A DNA stretch of 46,634 bases, from NCBI GenBank assembly GCA_022787145.1, contig JALFVM010000165.1, positions 1-46,634 of the forward strand, written 5' to 3'. Origin of the DNA: Lachnospiraceae bacterium (lineage in GTDB: Bacteria; Bacillota; Clostridia; Lachnospirales; Lachnospiraceae). Under the pieces are notes generated by a model that worked only from the letters and a program-made list of their open reading frames with translations, searched no databases and was not told where the DNA came from. The position numbers and the translations under genes were made by a program. Every line of letters begins with the position of its first letter. Position 1 is the first letter of the stretch. This document shows, one piece after another, positions 40,234 to 46,634 of the stretch.

Positions 40234-42645
40234 ATGAAATATGGCTATTTTGATGACAATAACCGTGAATACGTGATTGAACGCCCAGATACTCCGGCAC
40301 CATGGGTAAACTATCTGGGTTCCCCAGAATACGGTGCAATCATTTCCAACAACGCAGGCGGCTACAGCTTTGCAAAGTCTGGTGCAAACGGACGAATCCT
40401 GCGCTACGTCTTCAATGATTTTGACCAGCCCGGACGCTACATCTATATCCGTGACAACAAATCCAACGATTACTGGTCTGCTTCCTGGCAGCCGGTAGGC
40501 AAGGATCTTGACAGCTATCACAGCGAATGCCGCCATGGCATCGGTTATACAAAAATGACTGCCGACTATGACAAGATTCACTCAGAGGTACTTTACTATG
40601 TGCCTCTCAAAAAAGCCTACGAAGTATGGGCACTTTCCGTGACAAATAATTCTGATGAGACAAGAGATCTGACGCTGACCGGTTATGCTGAATTTACCAA
40701 TCACAGCAATTACGAACAGGACCAGGTCAATTTGCAGTACTCCCTGTTCATCACAAGAACACTTTTTGAAGAAAATCGTATCATGCAGCAGGTACACGGA
40801 AATCTGGACGCGCTTAAGCCCAAAGAACAAGTGGATAACAAAAACGTAACGGAGCGCTTTTTCGGTCTCGCAGGTGCTGTCGTTTCCTCTTACTGCGGAG
40901 ATAAAAACAGCTTCCTCGGGAACTATCACGGATATGGAAATCCACAGGGCGTTATATCCGGTAGTCTCGGAAATATCACCAGCTACAACGAGAATTCCTG
41001 TGGTGCTCTTTCCAGCAGCGTAACGCTGGCGCCGGGCGAGACAAAAACGATCGTTTTCCTGCTTGGCATGAAGCCTTCCGCCGAAGCTGCCCAAGTAATC
41101 GCTTCTTATGCTGATCCGGCAAAAACGGTTGCACAGGAGTTATCTGAACTGAAAGCAGACTGGAATGCAAAACTGGAAAATCTCAAAGTAACCACACCAA
41201 GTCCGGAATTTAATACCATGATCAACACATGGAACGCTTACAACTGCTTTATGACCTTTATCTGGTCACGTGCAGCCTCCTTTATCTACTGCGGTCTGCG
41301 CAATGGCTATGGCTACCGCGACACCGTGCAGGACATTCAGGGAATCATTCACCTTGCTCCGGAAATGGCGGTAGAAAAAATCCGCTTTATGCTCTCCGCG
41401 CAGGTAGACAACGGCGGCGGTCTTCCACTCGTAAAATTCACACATAACCCGGGACACGAAGATACACCGGATGACGCCTCCTATGTAAAAGAGACAGGAC
41501 ATCCAGCATACCGCGCAGATGATGCGCTGTGGCTTTTCCCAACGGTATATAAATACATTTCCGAGACCGGCAACACGGCATTCCTGGATGAAGTAATCCC
41601 ATTTGCAAACAAAGACGAAGGAACGGTTTATGAGCATTTAAAACGTGCCGTACAATTCTCCTTTGACCACCTTGGTCCTCACGGTATGCCTGCCGGGCTG
41701 TATGCAGACTGGAACGACTGCCTCCGCCTGGGAGCAGATGGAGAATCCTCCTTCGTAGCACTGCAATTCTACTATGCAATGATCATCTTAAAGAAATTTG
41801 CAGAACACAAGCAGGACTCTGCTTATATCAGCTATCTGGAAGACAAACTGCAGGAAACTGCAGAGAAAATCCAGAAGCTTTGCTGGGACAATGACCGTTT
41901 CATCCGCGGCTATACAGAAGCAGGCGAACGCATCGGTGCCGCTGCCGATCCTGAGGCAAATATGTGGTTAAATCCACAGAGCTGGGCAGTTATCAGCGGA
42001 CTGGCTAGCAAAGAACAGGCAGATGCTGCACTGCAAAATGTATATGAGCGCTTAAATACACCATATGGCGCAATCCTGATGGACCCGCCATATCATGCAC
42101 ACGCATTTGACGGTGCACTTGCCGTTATTTATAACCAGGGAACAAAAGAAAACGCCGGTATCTTCTCCCAGTCTCAAGGTTGGCTGATTCTTGCCGAGGC
42201 ACTCTGCGGACATGGAGACCGTGCCTTTACCTATTTTATGGAAAACGCACCTGCTGCACAAAATGACCGAGCAGAAATCCGTCATCTGGAGCCGTACTGT
42301 TATGGACAGTTTACGGAAGGAAAGGCAAGCGAACATTTCGGCCGTTCTCACGTACACTGGCTGACAGGAACAGCTTCCACCGTTATGGTAGGATGCGTAG
42401 AAGGTATCCTTGGACTCCGTCCGGATTTAAACGGTCTCAGACTTGCTCCATCTATCCCAAAAGACTGGAAGAGTTTTGAAATGGACAAAAATTTCCGCGG
42501 AAAACATCTGCACATTGTTGTGGAAAACCCGAACGGAAAAGAATCCGGATGTACCAAACTGATTCTCAACGGCACAGAACTTCCTGACAATTACATACCG
42601 GTTGACCTCTTACAGGATACCAACAACATTACCTTCATTCTTTAA
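40234..42645 (+). CDS. GH94 glycoside phosphorylase (about 800-residue class)
   Basis: This 803-residue protein is GH94 in the size class of cellobiose, cellobionate and chitobiose phosphorylases. Barrel motifs are NGYGYRDTVQDIQGIIHLAPE (early barrel) and LYADWNDCLRLG with catalytic Asp492, the position seen in characterised enzymes; HWLTGTASTVM near the end contributes to the phosphate site. The enzyme would split an imported or GH3-trimmed disaccharide to glucose 1-phosphate plus a free sugar. The acceptor specificity cannot be read by eye. ATG with AAAGGACAGG upstream. It is the second gene of the rightward arm, ending at a strong terminator. Confidence 0.87.
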   Translation: MKYGYFDDNNREYVIERPDTPAPWVNYLGSPEYGAIISNNAGGYSFAKSGANGRILRYVFNDFDQPGRYIYIRDNKSNDYWSASWQPVGKDLDSYHSECRHGIGYTKMTADYDKIHSEVLYYVPLKKAYEVWALSVTNNSDETRDLTLTGYAEFTNHSNYEQDQVNLQYSLFITRTLFEENRIMQQVHGNLDALKPKEQVDNKNVTERFFGLAGAVVSSYCGDKNSFLGNYHGYGNPQGVISGSLGNITSYNENSCGALSSSVTLAPGETKTIVFLLGMKPSAEAAQVIASYADPAKTVAQELSELKADWNAKLENLKVTTPSPEFNTMINTWNAYNCFMTFIWSRAASFIYCGLRNGYGYRDTVQDIQGIIHLAPEMAVEKIRFMLSAQVDNGGGLPLVKFTHNPGHEDTPDDASYVKETGHPAYRADDALWLFPTVYKYISETGNTAFLDEVIPFANKDEGTVYEHLKRAVQFSFDHLGPHGMPAGLYADWNDCLRLGADGESSFVALQFYYAMIILKKFAEHKQDSAYISYLEDKLQETAEKIQKLCWDNDRFIRGYTEAGERIGAAADPEANMWLNPQSWAVISGLASKEQADAALQNVYERLNTPYGAILMDPPYHAHAFDGALAVIYNQGTKENAGIFSQSQGWLILAEALCGHGDRAFTYFMENAPAAQNDRAEIRHLEPYCYGQFTEGKASEHFGRSHVHWLTGTASTVMVGCVEGILGLRPDLNGLRLAPSIPKDWKSFEMDKNFRGKHLHIVVENPNGKESGCTKLILNGTELPDNYIPVDLLQDTNNITFIL

Positions 42646-42652
42646 TCTACAA

Positions 42653-42687
42653 AAAAGGCGCAGCATCATAATCTGGCTGCGCCTTTT
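42653..42687. terminator. Bidirectional terminator between GH94 and AraC genes
   Basis: AAAAGGCGCAGC (42653-42664), 11-base loop, GCTGCGCCTTTT (42676-42687), fully symmetric with A/T tails on both sides. It ends the GH94 operon and the convergent araC transcript. Confidence 0.9.
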
Positions 42688-42725
42688 CTAAGCAGGATTT
42701 CACCTACTGAACCGTTAACATCATT

Positions 42726-43499
42726 TTATTTTTCCTCAGCATCCGTTTCCTTTTGAATATCCCACTGAACCATGTAATGCAGATCCCGATATTTCCTTGG
42801 CGTCATACCGACGCTTTCACGAAATTGCTGTATAAAATGGCTCTGTGAAGAAAATGATAAACGGTTTGCAATATCAATGATTGAATAATCACTGAACTGC
42901 AGGAGATTCTTGGCAATGTCTATTTTCTGCTGCCGGATATAAGCACTGACAGAAATTCCAGTCTCCTTTTTAAACAAACGCGAAAGATAGCTGGCCGACA
43001 CACCAAACTCATCTGCCAAATCCTCAATCGTAATGCGTTCCTTGATATGAGAATAAATATACTCTTTGCAGTCATTGATGTGCTTGGAATTCGTATCATT
43101 CCGAGAATGCCTGCGCATTTTCTCTGTATAATCCATAACCATCTCATCATGCAGAATTTTTACACCCTCTACCGTATGAATATCATCCAGCTTCTGGATG
43201 TAAAAATCACTCAGACGAAAGGCCTGCTCCAATTCCATACCGTTTTGTCTGCATAAGCGTGTAATCATTGCAGTTGTAATGACAAAATGGTATTTCAGAT
43301 TTGTCACAGGATTTCTGGAAAGCACACCGACTCCTTCGCTCTCCACAAATCTTCCCTGCTCACAGTTTTTCTGCACAGCCTCCACATTTCCGGACACAAC
43401 CGCCTGATAAAACATAAACTCTTCTGTCGGAGGTCTGTGCTCAATCTCGTCAATATCATCTCCAGCCTCAAAAAGAAGCCATTCGTCCTTGTATGTCAT
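42726..43499 (-). CDS. AraC-family transcriptional regulator
   Basis: This 257-residue protein has a C-terminal AraC DNA-binding domain: NDCKEYIYSHIKERITIEDL, first helix-turn-helix VSASYLSRLFKKETG, second helix-turn-helix with IIDIANRLSFSSQSHFIQQFRESVG and the closing MTPRKYR. The N-terminal ~145 residues are a helical sensor without a cupin pattern. It likely activates the GH94 and ABC-GH3 promoters through the paired operators at 37.3-37.4 kb. ATG 43497-43499 is preferred; a TTG 11 codons upstream would overlap pyrD. It lies 16 bases after pyrD on the same strand without a visible terminator, so it may be made partly from the pyr transcript. Confidence 0.87.
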   Translation of the reverse strand: MTYKDEWLLFEAGDDIDEIEHRPPTEEFMFYQAVVSGNVEAVQKNCEQGRFVESEGVGVLSRNPVTNLKYHFVITTAMITRLCRQNGMELEQAFRLSDFYIQKLDDIHTVEGVKILHDEMVMDYTEKMRRHSRNDTNSKHINDCKEYIYSHIKERITIEDLADEFGVSASYLSRLFKKETGISVSAYIRQQKIDIAKNLLQFSDYSIIDIANRLSFSSQSHFIQQFRESVGMTPRKYRDLHYMVQWDIQKETDAEEK

Positions 43500-43515
43500 A
43501 TCGCATTTTCCTCTC

Positions 43516-44418
43516 TTATCGAACTGCGCCAATCAATTCGTGGATGTCTTCGATATGATTTCTCTTCATATAAGCTTCAATACCTTCAATGACATCGAGC
43601 GTTGTTCTCGGATTATGGAAGTTGGCCGTTCCAACTGACACAGCCGTTGCACCTGCCAGAATAAACTCCAGTGCATCCTCAGCACAGGTGATTCCGCCCA
43701 TACCAATGATTGGCAGAGAGACTGCCTGCGCAACCTGGTATACCATGCGCACGGCTACCGGACGGATTGCAGGACCGGAAAGTCCGCCTGTCTTATTTGC
43801 TACGGCAAACGTGCGACGATTGACATCAATCTTCATACCAGTCAGTGTATTAATGAGCGAAAGCGCATCTGCGCCGCCTGCCTCTGCTGCTTTCGCAATC
43901 TCCACGATGCTTGTGACATTCGGAGTCAGTTTCATAATGACCGGCTGCTTTGCCACTTTTTTGATCTCTTTTGTCAATTCCTCTACATGCTTCGGGTCCT
44001 GTCCAAATGCCAGGAAATCCGCATTGACATTCGGGCAGGAGATGTTAATCTCCATCATATCAATGTCTTCCTCTGCCAGACGCTCTACGACCGCCAGATA
44101 TTCTTCCGGTGCATGGCCGCATACGTTGACAATAATTTTTGTATCAAACTGCTGCAGATACGGAATATCTCTTTTACAGAATACTTCTATTCCGGGATTT
44201 TGCAGACCGATGGCATTGATCATACCGCTGCTTGTCTCTGCAATACGCGGGGTTGGATTTCCCGGCCATGCCACATGGGCAACACCTTTTGTCACGACAG
44301 CACCGAGACGATTCAAATCTACATATTCTGCATATTCTGCTCCCGATCCAAACGTTCCGGAGGCTGTCATGACTGGGTTAGCAAGCTCTACTCCCGCCAG
44401 ATTTACTTTCATATTCAT
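43516..44418 (-). CDS. pyrD: Dihydroorotate dehydrogenase B, catalytic subunit
   Basis: This 300-residue class 1B PyrD is an FMN protein that works with PyrK and uses NAD. VMTASGTFGSGAEYAEYVD is the typical start; the catalytic Cys lies in MEINISCPNVN; GMGGITCAEDALEFILAGA and VSVGTANFHNPR bind FMN. The start at 44416-44418 overlaps the pyrK stop by one base (TAATG), so the two subunits are coupled. Confidence 0.95.
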   Translation of the reverse strand: MNMKVNLAGVELANPVMTASGTFGSGAEYAEYVDLNRLGAVVTKGVAHVAWPGNPTPRIAETSSGMINAIGLQNPGIEVFCKRDIPYLQQFDTKIIVNVCGHAPEEYLAVVERLAEEDIDMMEINISCPNVNADFLAFGQDPKHVEELTKEIKKVAKQPVIMKLTPNVTSIVEIAKAAEAGGADALSLINTLTGMKIDVNRRTFAVANKTGGLSGPAIRPVAVRMVYQVAQAVSLPIIGMGGITCAEDALEFILAGATAVSVGTANFHNPRTTLDVIEGIEAYMKRNHIEDIHELIGAVR

Positions 44419-45194
44419 TACAGTTCCACCTCCGTACACAAGAATACAGGACCATCTTTACAGATTCTCTTATTATTTACATGAGAATGCGCATCCACTT
44501 CTTTGGATTTGCAGACACAGGCAAGACACGCACCGATTCCGCATGCCATCTTTTCTTCCATGGAAATCCAGCACTCAATACCATTCTCCAGTGCATACGC
44601 CTTAATAGCACGAAGCATCGGAGTCGGACCACATGCGAAGATCACATCTGCTTTCAGGCGGTTTGCCGCAATCGCATTGAGAACATTTCCCTTCGTTCCG
44701 CAGCTTCCGTCTTCTGTCGCAATGTAAAGGTTTCCATTTTCCTCGAGTTCTTTATTCAAAAACAATTCATCGCGATATCCGGCAATGATGATTTTCTCTG
44801 CTTCCAGTTCTTTTGCTGTTTCTACCATAGGAGGCACACCAATACCGCCGCCCATCAGGAAGACTCTTCTGTCTTTGGCTCTCTCAAGAGGAAAACCGTT
44901 TCCCAGAGGCCCCATCACATCTACCGAATCTCCCTCTTTTAAATGTGAAAACTCTTCCGTTCCTTTTCCTGCCACGCGATATACGAGGCGCAGTGCACGT
45001 TTTTCTTTGTCAATCTCGCAAATGCTGATTGGTCTCGGCAACATACGGCTTTTATCTGCACTGTATACAGATACAAACTGTCCTGGTTTTGCCTCATCCG
45101 CAATCATTTCTGTCTGAATCCAGAGGCTATAGATTCCCTCTGCGATTTTTTCCTGGCTCATGACAAGACAGGTTTCTTTCTTTTTTTCACTCAT
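44418..45194 (-). CDS. pyrK: Dihydroorotate dehydrogenase B, electron-transfer subunit
   Basis: This 258-residue iron-sulfur flavoprotein passes electrons from PyrD to NAD. It has an N-terminal FAD-binding barrel (MLPRPISICEIDKEK), a NAD domain (VFLMGGGIGVPPMVETAKEL), and a C-terminal 2Fe-2S site CGIGACLACVC with the last Cys in KRICKDGPVF. It lies between pyrF and pyrD in the usual order. Confidence 0.95.
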   Translation of the reverse strand: MSEKKKETCLVMSQEKIAEGIYSLWIQTEMIADEAKPGQFVSVYSADKSRMLPRPISICEIDKEKRALRLVYRVAGKGTEEFSHLKEGDSVDVMGPLGNGFPLERAKDRRVFLMGGGIGVPPMVETAKELEAEKIIIAGYRDELFLNKELEENGNLYIATEDGSCGTKGNVLNAIAANRLKADVIFACGPTPMLRAIKAYALENGIECWISMEEKMACGIGACLACVCKSKEVDAHSHVNNKRICKDGPVFLCTEVEL

Positions 45195-45210
45195 AACGTC
45201 TGCCCTCTGC

Positions 45211-46137
45211 TTATCTGTTTTTTAATGCACCGTCAATATCAGCAATCATGTCCAGAACTGCCTGACGGGATGCATCTGCATAATTTTCAGCTCCAAAAGA
45301 AGCGTATTTTTCCTGTTTGTAAGCGGCAATAATTCCACGGGAGGAGTTTACGATTGCACCAAGTCCGTCCTCATTGAAGAAGTGAACAAGATCTGCACCT
45401 TTTCCACCTTGGGCACCGTATCCCGGAACCAGAATGAAGGACTTCGGCATTACTTTACGCAGCACTTTACCCATCTCCGGATACGTTGCACCGACAACTG
45501 CACCAATGTAGCTGTAATCGTCACCCATCAGTTCTTCGCCCCACTGTGCAACCTTCTCGCCAACCAATTCATACAGCGGGCGTCCATCCACCAGCTGATC
45601 CTGGAATTCTCCGCTGGAAGGATTGGAGGTCTTCACAAGAATGAAGAGACCTTTTTTATGCTCTTTACATACTTCCATAAACGGTTTCACACCGTCAGAA
45701 CCAAAATAAGGGTTCACTGTTGCAAAATCCTCATCAAACGGCACATAAGATTTGGAGCCTACCTGCACACTGCCAAGATGACCTACGGCATACGCTGCGG
45801 ATGTAGAACCAATGTCTCCTCGTTTTACGTCACCAATCACGACCAAATCTTTGGATTTGCAGTAGTCTACTGTCTTTTTGAACGCTTTTAAACCTTCAAT
45901 ACCAAACTGCTCATACATGGCAATCTGCGGCTTCACAGCAGGAATCAGATCGTATGTTGCATCTACGATTCCTTTGTTGTACTGCCAGATTGCTTCTGCC
46001 GCACCTTCCAACGTTTCTCCATACTCCGCAAAAGCAGCTTTCTGGATATGCTCCGGAATGTAATTGAGCATCGGATCCAGTCCGACAACGATTGGTGCAT
46101 TTGTTTTTTTGATTTTTTCTACTAATTTATTGATCAT
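45211..46137 (-). CDS. pyrF: Orotidine-5'-phosphate decarboxylase
   Basis: This 308-residue PyrF is the longer subfamily-2 type. VVGLDPMLNYIPEHI carries substrate-binding Asp, VIGDVKRGDIGSTSAAYA the catalytic Asp-Lys-Asp set, and FILVPGYGAQGGKGAD the phosphate-binding loop. ATG 46135-46137 has GGAGG 7 bases upstream; the open frame continues upstream for 81 codons through promoter and repeat DNA, which are not coding. It is the first gene of pyrF-pyrK-pyrD. Confidence 0.95.
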   Translation of the reverse strand: MINKLVEKIKKTNAPIVVGLDPMLNYIPEHIQKAAFAEYGETLEGAAEAIWQYNKGIVDATYDLIPAVKPQIAMYEQFGIEGLKAFKKTVDYCKSKDLVVIGDVKRGDIGSTSAAYAVGHLGSVQVGSKSYVPFDEDFATVNPYFGSDGVKPFMEVCKEHKKGLFILVKTSNPSSGEFQDQLVDGRPLYELVGEKVAQWGEELMGDDYSYIGAVVGATYPEMGKVLRKVMPKSFILVPGYGAQGGKGADLVHFFNEDGLGAIVNSSRGIIAAYKQEKYASFGAENYADASRQAVLDMIADIDGALKNR

Positions 46138-46165
46138 GGTGAATCCTCCTAATATCATTTGTTCT

Positions 46166-46194
46166 ATCATACACGAAAATGCGCGGTAATTCAA
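46166..46194 (-). promoter_or_regulatory. Promoter of pyrF-K-D
   Basis: TTGAAT (46189-46194), 17 bases, TATGAT (46166-46171) on the minus strand. The leader is only about 20-25 bases, too short for a PyrR-type attenuator, so control by PyrR binding to RNA is unlikely. 46195-46289 shows nothing further that I can support. Confidence 0.65.
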
Positions 46195-46289
46195 GCGTCC
46201 ACCATCAGGTAATGCCTTGCCTTTTGAAAAGATAAAATATTTTTCAGTACTTCCACAATTTCCTGTTTGTAGGGGCGTATGTGCATCGC

Positions 46290-46634
46290 TTTTCCCGTCA
46301 CCGGAACAGACTACCAACGGCAAGGTTGGGCTTGAGGATTTCCGAACAGCCATTTGCACAGGGGAGGTTTTCCGTATCAAGTGCAGGTTTGTCCGCTTGT
46401 TCCGTCAACCTGTTGATTTTCTTGTTTGGCTGCGCCGCCTATAGATTGCTTTTCAAACAAACTCGCGCCCTGCGCTCAAACATTGTTTTCAAAGCAATCG
46501 CTCTGCTCGCCAAGCCTGCGAAAATCTGCCAAAGGTCTGCCGGAACAAGCGGACAAACCTGCACTTTGATTTCGGAAGGTTATCAATCTGTGCAAATTGG
46601 CTGTTCTACTTTGTTGGCAATGTCTTTTGTTGAA
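46290..46634 (+). repeat. Structured repeat element, copy C (reaches the window end)
   Basis: It matches copy B closely over the head, core and tail but has a different arm. Outer stem 46344-46361/46588-46606; variable arm 46381-46404/46541-46564 (24 bp perfect, extended by ATCAA/TTTGAT); core helices 46444-46452/46491-46499, AAACA/TGTTT (46455-46459/46484-46488) and GCGC/GCGC (46465-46468/46472-46475). It lies upstream of and divergent from pyrF. The 3' boundary is not visible. Confidence 0.8.

Noticed and set aside
46138-46200. PyrR attenuator before pyrF
   Set aside because: The leader is about 20-25 bases, with no antiterminator/terminator pair.
46138-46380. 81-codon N-terminal extension of pyrF
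   Set aside because: It runs through the promoter and repeat copy C; the normal PyrF start follows an ideal ribosome site at 46137.
1-46634. CRISPR arrays, tRNA/rRNA genes, prophage or conjugative genes
   Set aside because: I saw no regularly spaced direct repeats, no T-arm/anticodon patterns and no phage or conjugation proteins.

Overview
The window looks like a chromosomal segment from a spore-forming, moderately low-GC gut Firmicute, most likely a Lachnospiraceae member (Blautia/Dorea/Mediterraneibacter-like). The grounds are a sporulation sigma-K gene, Bacillus/Clostridium-type gene clusters (ireB-ruvX-DUF1292; rnj-ylbF-mltG-trmR-trhP; desulfurase-thiI), a domain-permuted GH3 enzyme and paired GH94 phosphorylases. 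The genus is an inference. No tRNA, rRNA, CRISPR or prophage was seen.

Layout. 1-1.6 kb: the end of an ABC importer locus whose ATPase gene is reduced to a 66-codon stub, followed by an RpiR-type regulator; a 15-bp dyad occurs both before the regulator gene and before the transporter. 1.66-5.67 kb: a two-gene McrB/LlaJI-type restriction islet bracketed by an 18-bp direct repeat, apparently inserted between formerly divergent rpiR and sigK. 5.7-13.5 kb: sigK converging on a tRNA-modification/RNase J operon, then ireB-ruvX-DUF1292 and mtaB. 13.6-19 kb: an HPr-like protein without the active-site histidine, then thiI, cysteine desulfurase, rsmE, prmA and an AEC transporter. 19.1-24.4 kb: a PF09818 ATPase and a purE-M-N-D operon. 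24.4-25.4 kb: a gene-free kilobase holding two tail-to-tail copies of a structured repeat, one carrying a 157-bp MITE. 25.4-29.8 kb: M29 aminopeptidase, HD hydrolase, small membrane proteins, VanZ-like protein and pyrE. 30-31.3 kb: MATE transporter. 31.4-43.5 kb: an oligosaccharide locus with GH3 and ABC importer on one strand and two GH94 phosphorylases on the other, leaving a shared promoter region with mirror-image operators, plus an AraC regulator. 43.5-46.1 kb: pyrF-K-D. 46.3 kb to the end: a third repeat copy, cut by the window edge.

How the parts work together. The carbohydrate locus imports a beta-linked oligoglucoside, trims it with the permuted GH3 and phosphorolyses it with the GH94 enzymes, saving ATP. 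The tRNA genes (trhP, trmR, mtaB, thiI with its desulfurase) modify anticodon-loop and U8 bases. The purine and pyrimidine genes have recognisable sigma-A promoters.

The most unusual feature is the repeat family (copies A, B, C). Its loops and some single-stranded segments are conserved, while several helices differ completely in sequence between copies yet stay complementary. That is what selection on a folded RNA or single-stranded DNA would leave. The long outer arm is different in every copy. I do not recognise it as a named RNA or mobile-element family. All statements rest on reading the sequence by eye; no database was searched.
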